Below are positions 42,257 through 55,032 of a DNA stretch of 64,000 bases, in pieces. The DNA lies in assembly GCA_031180725.1 (NCBI GenBank), contig JAPSLO010000001.1, forward strand, positions 744,001 through 808,000. The letters are read 5' to 3'. How positions within the stretch are numbered: the first letter of the stretch is position 1; each line of letters begins with the position of its first letter. The notes below the pieces were generated by a model that saw only the letters and a program-made list of their open reading frames with translations, was not told where the DNA came from and ran no database searches. This DNA comes from Roseomonas sp. (GTDB lineage Bacteria; Pseudomonadota; Alphaproteobacteria; Acetobacterales; Acetobacteraceae). The position numbers and the translations under genes were made by a program.

Positions 42257-42930
42257 GGCGCGGTGCCCGCCTGCGCCTCCTGGGCGCCTTCCAGAACCAC
42301 ATGGGTGCGGCCGTGGAAATGCACGACCTGGCCGCGATCCTGCAGCTGGAAGCCATCGCTGGCCGTCAGCGTGCCGAAGGGGCCCTGGGCAGCCACCGGA
42401 TCCTGGCCCGCGGCATTCCCACCGGCGATGTCGATCTCCGCACGGCGGGTGACGAATTGCGTGCCGTCGTCATGGTGCACGGTGACATCGCCGCTCAGGT
42501 CCAGCCGGTTGCGCGGCTTGTCATAGGCGCCCTGGCGCGCTTCCAGATAGATCCAGCCGCCGTCGTTGAGCGTCAGGTCGGCGCGCGGCAGTTCAAGGTT
42601 CACCACATCCTGGTCGCCGGCCTGCACGGCCTGATCGGCGGTAACGGTGTAGGGGCGATTCTGCTCGTCGATTCCCTGGAAACGGGGATTGCGGATCATC
42701 AGGGCGTCCGGCCGCACCTCCACCACACGACGAAAGGCGACGCGACCGCGGTCGGCAGCGCTTTCGAATTCCGGCCAGAGCGCGATGGTGGCCAGCAGGG
42801 CGAGCGCCGCCGTGGGCAGCAAGCGCTTCGCCACGGCAACAGCCAGCCGACGCCGCGCAAGCTGCGCCGGCGTCGGTGGCCGGCGGTGGCGGGAAAGTGG
42901 GGGAAGCCTGCTCGCGGCCGCCCGCGTCAT
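42253..42930 (-). CDS. lptC: LPS export system protein LptC
   Basis: Bitopic inner-membrane protein passing LPS from LptBFG to LptA. The 225-residue protein has a basic N-terminus, one membrane helix (about LLPTAALALLATIALWP), then the periplasmic jellyroll with NPRFQGIDEQNRPYTVTADQA and GDVTVHHDDGTQFVT. The ATG at 42930 is preferred; an in-frame GTG at 42981 would add 17 residues and neither has a strong ribosome site. It overlaps lptA by 4 bp (ATGA). Confidence 0.92.
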   Translation of the reverse strand: MTRAAASRLPPLSRHRRPPTPAQLARRRLAVAVAKRLLPTAALALLATIALWPEFESAADRGRVAFRRVVEVRPDALMIRNPRFQGIDEQNRPYTVTADQAVQAGDQDVVNLELPRADLTLNDGGWIYLEARQGAYDKPRNRLDLSGDVTVHHDDGTQFVTRRAEIDIAGGNAAGQDPVAAQGPFGTLTASDGFQLQDRGQVVHFHGRTHVVLEGAQEAQAGTAP

Positions 42931-43113
42931 ACCGGCGGGCGCCCCCTGGTTGCGGCTGCTGGCGGGAGGGGACAATCTCACAACCTTTGTATGGGCCTGC
43001 CGAAGGGGGCGGTCAACGCGCCAATGCGATCCGACAAGATCTGTGCCAAGATCAGCGCGCGGACATTGAACGTCCCGTGAATTGCCGCGCCCGCGGGTTG
43101 TTACTGCGCCGGC

Positions 43114-43767
43114 TCAGTGGCTGAAAACGTCAGGGTCCTCATAGCCCAGCAGGTCGAGGCGTGCGCGTGTCGGCAGGAAGTGGTAGCAGGCCTGCGCCAG
43201 TTCCAGCCGGCCCTCGCGTTCCAGCAGGGCTTTCAGCTTCGCCCAAAGCGCGTGCAGATGGAGCACGTCGGACGCGGCATAGGCGAGCTGCTCCGCCGTC
43301 AATTCCGGCGCGCCCCAGTCGCTGGACTGCTGCTGCTTGGAGATCTCCACGCCCAGCAGCTCCTTGCAGAGGTCCTTGAGCCCGTGCCGGTCGGTGAAGG
43401 TGCGCACCAGCTTGGCGGCGATCTTCGTGCAGACTACCGGCGCCACGGTGACACCCATGGCCTGGTACAGCGCGGCCAGGTCGAAGCGGGCGAAGTGGAA
43501 GATCTTCAATACCTGCGGATCTTCCAGCAGGCGCTTCAGGTTGGGCGCGTCCCCCCCGCGCCCGCCAAGCGAGGGCGGCAGGATCTGCACGCAATGCGCC
43601 GTGCCGTCGCCGGCGGAAAGCTGCACCAAGCAGAGGCGGTCGCGGCGGTGGTCCAGCCCCATCGTCTCGGTGTCGATCGCGACGGAGGAGCCGAAGGACA
43701 GGCCCTCCGGCAGGTCGTGCCGGTGGAGGTGAATGGTGGCGTCTTTGATGAAAAGGGTCTCGCCCAC
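43114..43767 (-). CDS. rnd: Ribonuclease D-type 3'-5' exonuclease (short form)
   Basis: DEDDy exonuclease acting on tRNA/RNA 3' ends, 217 residues. The exonuclease motifs are VAIDTETMGLD (Exo I), KIFHFARFDLAALYQ (Exo II) and YAASDVLHLHALW (Exo III). The HRDC domain found in E. coli RNase D is missing; this short form is the usual one in alphaproteobacteria. It starts at GTG 43767 with AGGTGA upstream. It lies 55 bp downstream of tRNA-Leu in the same direction. Confidence 0.92.
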   Translation of the reverse strand: MGETLFIKDATIHLHRHDLPEGLSFGSSVAIDTETMGLDHRRDRLCLVQLSAGDGTAHCVQILPPSLGGRGGDAPNLKRLLEDPQVLKIFHFARFDLAALYQAMGVTVAPVVCTKIAAKLVRTFTDRHGLKDLCKELLGVEISKQQQSSDWGAPELTAEQLAYAASDVLHLHALWAKLKALLEREGRLELAQACYHFLPTRARLDLLGYEDPDVFSH

Positions 43768-43822
43768 GAACTCACCTCATCCCTCGTCCTGCCGCGCCGG
43801 CAGGCTTCGCTGTGTCAGCGAG

Positions 43823-43909
43823 TGGTGCCCAGGAAAGGACTCGAACCTTCACGGCCTCGCGGCCACAGGTACCTGAAACCTGCGCGTCTACCAATTCCGC
43901 CACCTGGGC
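43823..43909 (-). tRNA. tRNA-Leu (anticodon CAG)
   Basis: The minus strand folds into a class II tRNA. The acceptor stem is GCCCAGG / CCTGGGC, with an encoded CCA end (TGGGCACCA). The D arm is GGCGGAATTGGTAGACGC, typical of leucine tRNAs, and the anticodon arm is CAGGT-TTCAGGT-ACCTG giving anticodon CAG. There is a long variable arm (GGCCGCGAGGCC region) and a T arm with GGTTCGAGTCC. It decodes CUG, a very frequent codon at this GC content. Confidence 0.96.
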
Positions 43910-44141
43910 AAGGTGTTTCGCGGGCGCCGTGCGAAGTTGTGCGCGGCGTGGGGCGGTGAATAAGGGGGCGGCTGGGGGGCGTCAACAGGGGGCGCGGGAG
44001 GAATTTGTGGGCAGGATTCGTGCACTGGGTGGGGGGCGCTGGCTCCTCCGGCCTAGTGCCGGGCCTCAGGCCCCCGCCTTGGCGCTAAGCGGCCGTCACC
44101 ATATGGTCCGGCCATCTTCCCGGCAGGATTGGAGCAAGGCG

Positions 44142-45092
44142 ATGCGGGGTGCGCTCGGGCGCAAGGTGGCCACGGTGTTCGGCGGCTCCGGCTTCATCGG
44201 CCGCTATGTCGTGCAGCGGCTGGCGCAGCAGGATTACGTTGTGCGCGTCGCCGTGCGCGATCCAGCCGGGGCGCGCTTCCTGCAGACGCAGGGGCGCGTC
44301 GGGCAAATCGTTCCCCTGGCCGCGCCGATCACGGATGCCGCCGCCGTGGCCCGCGCCATCGAGGGTGCGCAGGTGGTGGTGAACCTGGTCGGCATCCTGC
44401 ATGAGCGCCGGTCCGGCGACTTCCAGCGTATCCAGGGGGAAGCGCCGGGTGCCCTGGCCCGCGCCGCCGCCGCGGCAGGGGTGGAAAGCCTGGTGCACCT
44501 GTCCGCCATCGGGGCCAGCGCAGAGTCCCCGAGCGCCTATGCCCGCAGCAAGGAGGCCGGGGAGGCCGGGATTCGGGCCGGCTTCCCTGAGGCGACGATC
44601 CTGCGCCCATCCGTGGTCTTCGGGCCGGAAGACGCCTTCTTCAACCGCTTCGCCGCGCTGACGCGCTTGCCCTTCATGCCCGTCGTGGCCGGGGACACGA
44701 AGTTTCAGCCTGTCTATGTGGGCGACGTGGCCGATGCGGTGGCGGCCGCACTGGCGCAACCGGAGGCCCGTGGCAAGGTGTTCGAGCTGGGCGGGCCGCG
44801 CGTGATGACAATGCGCGAGGTGCTGCGTTTCATCCTGGAGACCACCCGCCGCCGGCGCCGCCTGGTGAACATGCCGATGGGGCTGATGCGCGCCCAGGCC
44901 GCCATTCTACAGCGCCTGCCCAACCCGCCACTGACGCAGGACCAGCTGTTGCTGCTGCAGAGGGACAATGTGGCGGACCCGTCGGCACCGGGCTTCGCCG
45001 CGCTGGGCATTACGCCAAAAGCGGTGGAGCTGGTCGTGCCGGGGTATCTGAAGCGGTTCCGACCCGGCGGCGGACGCCGGGAGGCAGCCTGA
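44142..45092 (+). CDS. Complex I NDUFA9-like NAD(P)-binding protein (atypical SDR)
   Basis: A 316-residue atypical short-chain dehydrogenase like the complex I subunit NDUFA9. It has the nucleotide loop VFGGSGFIGRYVVQRLAQ (about 11-28), VVNLVGILHERRSGDF (about 79-94), HLSAIGASAESPSAYARSKE with the Y-x-x-x-K pair, and ATILRPSVVFGPEDAFFNRF. The start at 44142 is chosen for GGAG seven bases upstream; an ATG at 44103 is in frame. Alphaproteobacterial homologues are linked to respiratory complex I or quinone metabolism. A 20-bp palindrome follows its stop codon directly. Confidence 0.88.
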   Translation: MRGALGRKVATVFGGSGFIGRYVVQRLAQQDYVVRVAVRDPAGARFLQTQGRVGQIVPLAAPITDAAAVARAIEGAQVVVNLVGILHERRSGDFQRIQGEAPGALARAAAAAGVESLVHLSAIGASAESPSAYARSKEAGEAGIRAGFPEATILRPSVVFGPEDAFFNRFAALTRLPFMPVVAGDTKFQPVYVGDVADAVAAALAQPEARGKVFELGGPRVMTMREVLRFILETTRRRRRLVNMPMGLMRAQAAILQRLPNPPLTQDQLLLLQRDNVADPSAPGFAALGITPKAVELVVPGYLKRFRPGGGRREAA

Positions 45093-45112
45093 TAGGTCGG
45101 AAATTGGACCTA
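45093..45112. promoter_or_regulatory. Interrupted palindrome upstream of gltD
   Basis: TAGGTC (45093-45098) and GACCTA (45107-45112) are exact complements separated by 8 bases. The dyad starts one base after the upstream stop codon and lies about 170 bp before gltD. The rest of the gap up to 45280 is AT-richer than average and includes CTGT-TAGG-ACAG near 45162-45175. The dyad could be an operator or a weak terminator; no regulator was identified. Confidence 0.35.
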
Positions 45113-45280
45113 AAATCGTGCCTGACATTACTGTTGAATAAGGGGGTGCCGGGGGTGCAGGTCTGTTAGGACAGATAGACTGACTTTTTTGGCTGAAACG
45201 GACTCGCATTGGCGTGTGCGATGATGTAAGCGGCCCCCTTAGGGTGCGGTCCCCCGGCCGCGCCCAAGGGGAGTGCCGCC

Positions 45281-46716
45281 ATGGCTGACCGCATGCTGCA
45301 GTTCGTGCGCCTGGACCAGCGCCAGCCGGAAAAACGCGACGCCACCGTCCGCCGCGCGGACTTTGCCGAAATCTACAGGGAGTTCGAACCTGCCCAGGCC
45401 AGCAGCCAGGCCAGCCGCTGCTCGCAATGCGGCGTACCCTTCTGCCAAGTGCACTGCCCGCTGAACAATAACATCCCGGACTGGCTGAAGCTGACCGCCG
45501 AGGACCGGCTGGAGGAGGCGTACGAGATCTCCGCCGCCACCAATACGTTTCCGGAGATCTGCGGCCGCATCTGCCCGCAGGACAGGCTGTGTGAGGGCAA
45601 CTGCGTCATCGAGAAGGGGTTCGGCAGCGTCACCATCGGCTCGGTGGAGAAATACATCACCGACACTGCCTGGGCGCGCGGCTGGGTGAAGCCGCCGAAG
45701 CCGACCAGGGAATTGGCGCAGTCCGTCGGCATCATCGGCGCCGGTCCGGCTGGGCTGGCGGCCGCCGAGCGGCTGCGGCTCCGGGGCTATCAGGTGCATG
45801 TCTACGACCGCTACGACCGCGTCGGCGGCCTGATGATCTACGGCATCCCCGGCTTCAAGCTGGAGAAGGAGGTGGTGCTGCGCCGCTGGAAGCAGTTCGA
45901 GGACGGCGGCATCCGCTTCCACCTGAACACCGCGGTAGGGCAGGACATCTCTCTCGCTGAGCTGCGTCAGCGTCATGACGCGGTGCTGATCGGTACCGGC
46001 GTGTACAAGGCGCGCGAGATGTCGGCGCCGGGCATCGGCCTGGCGGGCATCGTGCCGGCGCTCTCATATCTGACCGCCAGCAACCGCGTGGGGCTGGGCG
46101 AGGCAGTGGCGGAGTACGAGTCCGGCACGCTGAACGCCGCAGGCAAGCATGTGGTGGTGATTGGCGGCGGCGACACCGCCATGGATTGCGTGCGCACTGC
46201 TGTGCGCCAGGGCGCGACCTCCGTCACCTGCCTCTATCGCCGCGACAAGGCGAACATGCCGGGCTCCATGCGCGAGGTATATAACGCCGAGGAAGAGGGC
46301 GTGCGCTTCGAATGGCTGGGCGCGCCGGAGGCCTTCCGTGGCGATGACCGGGTGAAGGCCGTGATTGCGCACCGCATGCATCTCGGGCTGCCGGATGCCA
46401 CGGGACGGCAGCAGGTGACGCCCATGCCGAACAGCCGCTTCGAATTGCAGGCGGATCTGGTGATCATGGCCCTGGGCTTCGACCCGGAAGACCTGCCCAC
46501 CGCCTTCGATGAACCTGCACTGCCCGTCACGCGCTGGGGCACGCTGAAGGTGGACCACCGCACCATGATGACGGCGCTACCCGGCGTGTTTGCTGCCGGC
46601 GACATCGTGCGGGGCGCCAGCCTCGTCGTCTGGGCGATCCGCGACGGCCGCGATGCGGCCGACCAGATGCACAGCTACATGCAGCAGCAGGCGAGAGCGC
46701 TCGCCGTAGCCGCGGA

Positions 46717-46720
<4 letters not shown>
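45281..46720 (+). CDS. gltD: Glutamate synthase small (beta) subunit
   Basis: FAD/[4Fe-4S] subunit that oxidises NADPH and passes electrons to GltB. The 479-residue protein has two N-terminal cluster motifs: CSQCGVPFCQVHCPL (about 47-61) and EICGRICPQDRLCEGNC (about 92-108). The FAD GAGPAG loop is at about 151-156 (GIIGAGPAGLAAAERL) and the NADPH loop at VVVIGGGDTAMDCVRTA, with the closing GVFAAGDIVRGASLV. It starts after AAGGGGAG. The order gltD-gltB is the reverse of the E. coli order; the gltB start overlaps its stop by 4 bp when the GTG is used. Confidence 0.97.
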
Positions 46721-51264
<4,544 letters not shown>

Positions 51265-51293
51265 TCCGTCGCGCGGCGCAACATGCCCGGTTG

Positions 51294-51332
51294 CATGGCG
51301 TTGCTCTCCCGCAAGGAAGGAGCAACGCCATG
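51294..51332 (+). promoter_or_regulatory. 12-bp hairpin enclosing the ribosome site and start codon of the next gene
   Basis: CATGGCGTTGCT (51294-51305) is perfectly complementary to AGCAACGCCATG (51321-51332). The 15-nt loop between them contains the Shine-Dalgarno sequence AAGGAAGG, and the right arm ends exactly with the ATG start (51330-51332). In RNA the start codon would be fully paired. This could be a translational switch or an RNA thermometer, or double as the terminator of gltDB. Only the pairing is seen; function is inferred. Confidence 0.5.
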
Positions 51333-51656
51333 TCCCGTCCGCCTGTCTTGCCCGCCATGCTGGTCTTTGTCCCGGTGCTGGCAGCCGCGCAGCCGGTGAC
51401 GCCGCCGCAGGCGGGCGGACCGCCGGCAGGCCGCGTCGGAACTATCGGCGCGGATGCCGGTCCGGCCAACCAGTCGCCTCGCACGGATGGTCCGCAGGCG
51501 GTGAATCGGGGCTCTGACGGATCGGCCGTCGGGCTGGATCAGCCCGCCGCGACAGGAACGACTCCGCAGGGATTCCTCGGGCGCAGCACCGCGGGTGCGA
51601 GTGGGCCGCAGGTCCCAGGCGGAGATCCTCCACCGCGCAGCAATTCCCCGCGCTGA
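51330..51656 (+). CDS. Small secreted Gly/Pro-rich protein of unknown function
   Basis: A 108-residue protein that I do not recognise. It begins with a signal peptide (MSRPPVLPAMLVFVPVLAAAQ) and continues as a low-complexity, Gly/Pro/Gln/Ala-rich chain without cysteines, predicted to be disordered. AAGGAAGGAG just before the ATG and the signal sequence support it as real. It lies 65 bp after gltB, and its start region is inside a strong hairpin. There is no domain from which a role can be drawn. Confidence 0.65.
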   Translation: MSRPPVLPAMLVFVPVLAAAQPVTPPQAGGPPAGRVGTIGADAGPANQSPRTDGPQAVNRGSDGSAVGLDQPAATGTTPQGFLGRSTAGASGPQVPGGDPPPRSNSPR

Positions 51657-51738
51657 ACCGCGAAGTTCCGCGCCGCGCAGGTTGGCCGCGGGCCCGCCGC
51701 GTGCGATAGGGAAAGCGGTCCCGAAGCGCTTGGTGCGA

Positions 51739-52407
51739 ATGCGGATTCTCTACCACCTGCCTCTCTCGCCTTTTTCCCGTAAGGTCCGTTTGGCCCTCGC
51801 CGAGAAGCGGATCCCCTTCGACCTGCGGGTCGAGCGGGTCTGGGAAAGGCGGGAGGAATTCCTGGCCATGAATCCCGCCTGCACGGTACCCGTGCTGCAG
51901 GACGCCAATGGCCTGGTTCTCGCCGATTCCTACGCCATCTGCGAATACCTGGATGAGGCCTATCCAGACTGCCCATTGCTGGGCCGCACCTTGGCGGAAC
52001 GGGCAGAAGTGCGCAGGCTGGTCGCCTGGTTCGACGGCAAGTTCTATGCAGAGGTGACGCGCAATCTGCTGTACGAGAAGCAGATGAAGCGGCTGCTCGG
52101 CCGCGGGAATCCGGATGCAGGTTCGATCCGCGCCGGTTATGCCAATCTGAAGCCACATCTGGACTATATTGGCTGGCTGGCGGAAACCCGCGCCTGGCTG
52201 GCAGGGAATGCGCTCAGCCTGGCCGACCTGGCCGCGGCGGCGCAGCTTTCGGCTTTGGACTATATCGGCGACCTGGACTGGTCGCTTTCCGACGCGGCGA
52301 AGGACTGGTACGCGCGCATCAAATCGCGCCCCGCATTCCGTCCGCTGCTGGCGGATCGTGTCAGCGGAATCGCGCCTCCGGGCCACTACGCCGATCTGGA
52401 TTTCTAG
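51739..52407 (+). CDS. fzlA: Glutathione S-transferase-like protein, FzlA type
   Basis: A 222-residue GST-fold protein. The N-terminal thioredoxin-like half starts MRILYHLPLSPFSRKVRLAL with EFLAMNPACTVPVLQD and ADSYAICEYLDEAYP. The helical half has RRLVAWFDGKFYAEVTRNLLYEK and the end LADRVSGIAPPGHYADLDF. That C-terminal pattern and the WFDGKF helix are characteristic, as I recall, of FzlA. In Caulobacter FzlA binds FtsZ filaments and is needed for constriction; it does not need glutathione. If the assignment is right, this gene is probably essential for division. It is convergent with a TPR gene; both stop codons lie in the arms of a small palindromic element. Confidence 0.78.
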   Translation: MRILYHLPLSPFSRKVRLALAEKRIPFDLRVERVWERREEFLAMNPACTVPVLQDANGLVLADSYAICEYLDEAYPDCPLLGRTLAERAEVRRLVAWFDGKFYAEVTRNLLYEKQMKRLLGRGNPDAGSIRAGYANLKPHLDYIGWLAETRAWLAGNALSLADLAAAAQLSALDYIGDLDWSLSDAAKDWYARIKSRPAFRPLLADRVSGIAPPGHYADLDF

Positions 52408-52508
52408 AGCGGTTTCCGCCCGCCTGGGCTCGCCGAAACTGCTCTGGCTCCTTGCGGACCGCATTCCCGACGCGTCAGGCGCTTCCGTCTGACCTGAAAA
52501 CTCTCTAG
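52404..52508. repeat. 105-bp intergenic element with imperfect terminal inverted repeats
   Basis: CTAGAGCGGTTTC (52404-52416) matches the complement of GAAAACTCTCTAG (52496-52508) at 11 of 13 positions. The element exactly fills the gap between two convergent genes: the TAG stop of fzlA (52405-52407) lies in the left arm and the TAG stop of the TPR gene (52507-52505) in the right arm. The CTAGAGCGGT decamer recurs at 62204. Similar palindromic intergenic repeats are widespread in alphaproteobacterial genomes. It may act as a bidirectional terminator or a small MITE/REP-like unit. Confidence 0.55.
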
Positions 52509-53356
52509 CGCCGGAAGGGGCCGGCGTCGCTCAGCGCCAGGTTCTGCGCCGCCAGATCCGCCGCCGCGCTGGTGGGCGCCATGTCCAGGATGCGCTCCCA
52601 GTCCATCCGCGCCCCTTCGGTGTCGCCGGCCAACTGCCGCAGGATGCCGCGTTCCAGCAGCGCCTCGACATTGTCCGGCGCCAGGGCCAGAGCAATCTCG
52701 ACATCGCGCCGCGCCTGATCGGCCTGGTCGAGATGGCGCCGGGCGGCGGCGCGGAACACCAGCGCCTCGGGGCGGGACTCATCAAGCCGCACGGCGTGGT
52801 CCAGATCAGCAACGGCCTCGCCATAGCGGCCCAGACTGCCCAGCGCGACGGCACGGTCGATCAGCAGGTCCGCATCATCCGGAGACAGCGCCAGCGCCAT
52901 CGTCGTGGTGCCATAGGCGCGAAGTGCGTTACCGGCCATCATCCAGGCCTGCCCGGCCTGGGCGAAGACCGCAGCCCGCGCCGCCGCCCCGGCCGATGCA
53001 CGGCCGGCCAGCATCTCCAGCCGCTCCGCCGCGCGGGCGGGGTCGCCGAGTGCCAGGATGGCCAAGGCCTCGCAATGCCGCGCGCCGTCATTCGGCGTCG
53101 CGATGCCCCAGGTCAGCGCGAAGCTGCGCGCCTCCTCCGGGTCTGTTCGCAGCAGCTCCATGCAGCGCTGCATCTCCGGCCCGTCGGCCAGGCGCGGCGG
53201 CTCCGGTGGCAGGGGCAGGACCTCCTCGGCCGTCGCGATATCCTCAGCAGGCCGGGCCTCGTGCGGGGCCAGCGCCAGCCAGGCACCAGCCGTCAGCGCC
53301 GTCAGGACTGCGGCCGCGAAGGCACCGAGGAGGAGATGACGGGCCGGGTGCTGCAT
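52505..53356 (-). CDS. TPR-repeat protein anchored in the membrane
   Basis: A 283-residue protein with an N-terminal membrane anchor (LLLGAFAAAVLTALTAGAWLAL) and the remainder exposed, probably to the periplasm. Helical repeats of the TPR type are evident in the C-terminal half: AGQAWMMAGNALRAYGTTTMALALSPD, DRAVALGSLGRYGEAVADLDHAVRLDE and ERGILRQLAGDTEGARMDWERILDMAP (each about 34 residues). Such proteins act as assembly scaffolds; the partner is not known. The neighbours give no specific hint. Confidence 0.8.
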   Translation of the reverse strand: MQHPARHLLLGAFAAAVLTALTAGAWLALAPHEARPAEDIATAEEVLPLPPEPPRLADGPEMQRCMELLRTDPEEARSFALTWGIATPNDGARHCEALAILALGDPARAAERLEMLAGRASAGAAARAAVFAQAGQAWMMAGNALRAYGTTTMALALSPDDADLLIDRAVALGSLGRYGEAVADLDHAVRLDESRPEALVFRAAARRHLDQADQARRDVEIALALAPDNVEALLERGILRQLAGDTEGARMDWERILDMAPTSAAADLAAQNLALSDAGPFRR

Positions 53357-53441
53357 CTACCTCCTTCCTATAACGACCGCCCGGGGCCGATGCCAGTTCG
53401 TCGCGCTTCCCAGCGCCGGCGGTGGCGTGCATCTCTCTGCC

Positions 53442-54305
53442 ATGGACAAGCAGATGATCGTGGCGGGGCTGGGCTATGCGGGCGCCGCCATCAGCGAGGA
53501 GGCTGTGACGGCAGGCTTCACCGTGGCCGGCACGGTGCGCGATCCGGCGGGCCGCCCGGCCTCGCCCGGAGTTGCCGTGCTTCCCTTCGCCGAGGCGGCG
53601 GAGGTGATCCGCGCCGCCACGCATCTGGTGGTGACGGCCGCGCCGGAGGAGGCGGGCGATCCTGTGCTGGCTGCATACCGGGCCGCTATCGCGGCCGCGC
53701 CGGCGCTGCGCTGGATCGGCTACCTCTCCACCACCGGCGTCTATGGCGACCGCGGTGGGGCGGTGGTGGACGAGGCAACGGAGCCCGCCCCGGGTCTGCC
53801 ACGCGCGCGGCGGCGCGTGGCGGCGGAACAGGAATGGCAGGCCCTGGCAGCCGAACGCGGCTTGGCGCTGGACATCTTCCGGGTCGGCGGCATCTATGGT
53901 CCCGGCCGCAGCGTCTTCGACGAACTACGCGCCGGCACGGCACGCCGCGTGCTGAAGCCGGGTCACGCCTTCAGCCGCATCCACCGGGACGACATCGCGC
54001 TGGCCGTGGTCGCTGCCGCGCAACGCCCGGACGCGCAGCGCGTGCTGCATCTGGTGGATGACGAGCCCGCGCCGAGCGCCGACGTAGTGGCGGAGGCCGC
54101 GCGGCTGCTTGGGGTTCCGCCGCCGCCGCTGATTCCCTTCGAAGAGGCGAAGCTGCGCATGTCGCCCATGGCGCTGTCCTTCTGGGCGGAGAACCGGCTT
54201 GTGAGCAACCTGGTCACCAAGCGGGCGCTGGGCATCGCCTGGCGCGCGCCCACCTACCGCGAAGGGCTGCGCCGCATCCTGGCGGTGGAGCGCCTCAGGC
54301 GCTGA
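53442..54305 (+). CDS. NAD(P)-dependent epimerase/dehydratase-like SDR protein
   Basis: A 287-residue extended/atypical SDR protein. It opens MIVAGLGYAGAAISEEAVTAG with a G-x-G-x-x-G-type loop (residues 9-14), then a YLSTTGVYGDRGG segment holding the Ser/Thr and Tyr of SDR enzymes, RVGGIYGPGRSVFDEL and FSRIHRDDIALAVVAA, all typical of NAD-dependent epimerases close to the YeeZ type. The ATG at 53442 is favoured over a GTG at 53427. The substrate is unknown. Its last 11 bases overlap the convergent hydrolase gene. Confidence 0.82.
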   Translation: MDKQMIVAGLGYAGAAISEEAVTAGFTVAGTVRDPAGRPASPGVAVLPFAEAAEVIRAATHLVVTAAPEEAGDPVLAAYRAAIAAAPALRWIGYLSTTGVYGDRGGAVVDEATEPAPGLPRARRRVAAEQEWQALAAERGLALDIFRVGGIYGPGRSVFDELRAGTARRVLKPGHAFSRIHRDDIALAVVAAAQRPDAQRVLHLVDDEPAPSADVVAEAARLLGVPPPPLIPFEEAKLRMSPMALSFWAENRLVSNLVTKRALGIAWRAPTYREGLRRILAVERLRR

Positions 54306-55032
54306 GCAGGCCTTCCAGCGTTTCCGCCAGCAGGACGAGGTCCTGCGGGCGGGAGAGGCGGTGGTCGCCATCCTTCACCAGGTGCAGGCGCACATCGTCG
54401 GCCTGGATCGTCTCCACCAGGCGGAGCGCGTGCTGCCAGGGCACGTCCGGGTCGCGCATGCCCTGCAGAATGCGGACGGGGCAGGGCAGGGGCAGCGGGG
54501 CCTTCAGCACGGACTGCCGGGCGCCATCCTCGATCAGGGCGCGGGTCACGGGTGTCGGGTCACCATACTGGCTCGGCAGGTGGATCACGCCGCGGGTGGT
54601 GATCTCCGCCCGCTGGGCTTCGGTGAAGGCGGGCCACATCAGCGTCTCGGTGAAGTCGGGCGCCGGGGCGATGCCGATGAAGGCCGCGATCCGGTCCGGA
54701 CGGGCGCGGGCCATCAGCAGCGCGATCCAGCCGCCCATGGAGGAGCCGACCAGCACCTGCGGTCCCTCCGTCAGCGCATCCAGCACGGCGATGGCGTCGG
54801 CGGTCCACTGGCCAATGGTGCCGTCCTCGAAGTGGCCCGCGCTTTCGCCATGGCCGGAATAGTCGAAGCGCAGGAAGGCGCGGCCCCGCGCGGCGCAATG
54901 GTCGCGCAGCGCGATCGCCTTCGATCCCTGCATGTCGCTGCGATAACCCGGCAGGAAAATCACGCCTGGGCCTTTCCCACGCAGCCGCGCCCAGGCCAGG
55001 CGGCCGTCCAGGCGGCCGGTCTCCTCCCTCAC
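54295..55032 (-). CDS. Alpha/beta hydrolase
   Basis: A 245-residue alpha/beta hydrolase. The oxyanion region is VIFLPGYRSDMQGSKA, the nucleophile elbow VGSSMGGWIALLMA (Ser in G-S-S-M-G), with acid and histidine near DPDVPWQHALRLVE and KDGDHRLSRPQD. It resembles the YqiA/AB-hydrolase esterases of alphaproteobacteria. It starts at GTG 55032, overlapping the stop of the FAH-family gene upstream (GTGA), so the two are coupled. The substrate is unknown. Confidence 0.82.
   Translation of the reverse strand: MREETGRLDGRLAWARLRGKGPGVIFLPGYRSDMQGSKAIALRDHCAARGRAFLRFDYSGHGESAGHFEDGTIGQWTADAIAVLDALTEGPQVLVGSSMGGWIALLMARARPDRIAAFIGIAPAPDFTETLMWPAFTEAQRAEITTRGVIHLPSQYGDPTPVTRALIEDGARQSVLKAPLPLPCPVRILQGMRDPDVPWQHALRLVETIQADDVRLHLVKDGDHRLSRPQDLVLLAETLEGLLSA

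Noticed and set aside
45180-45280. Sigma-54 promoter before gltD (TGGC...GC)
   Set aside because: The spacing between the GG and GC elements is 3 bp too long for a -24/-12 promoter.
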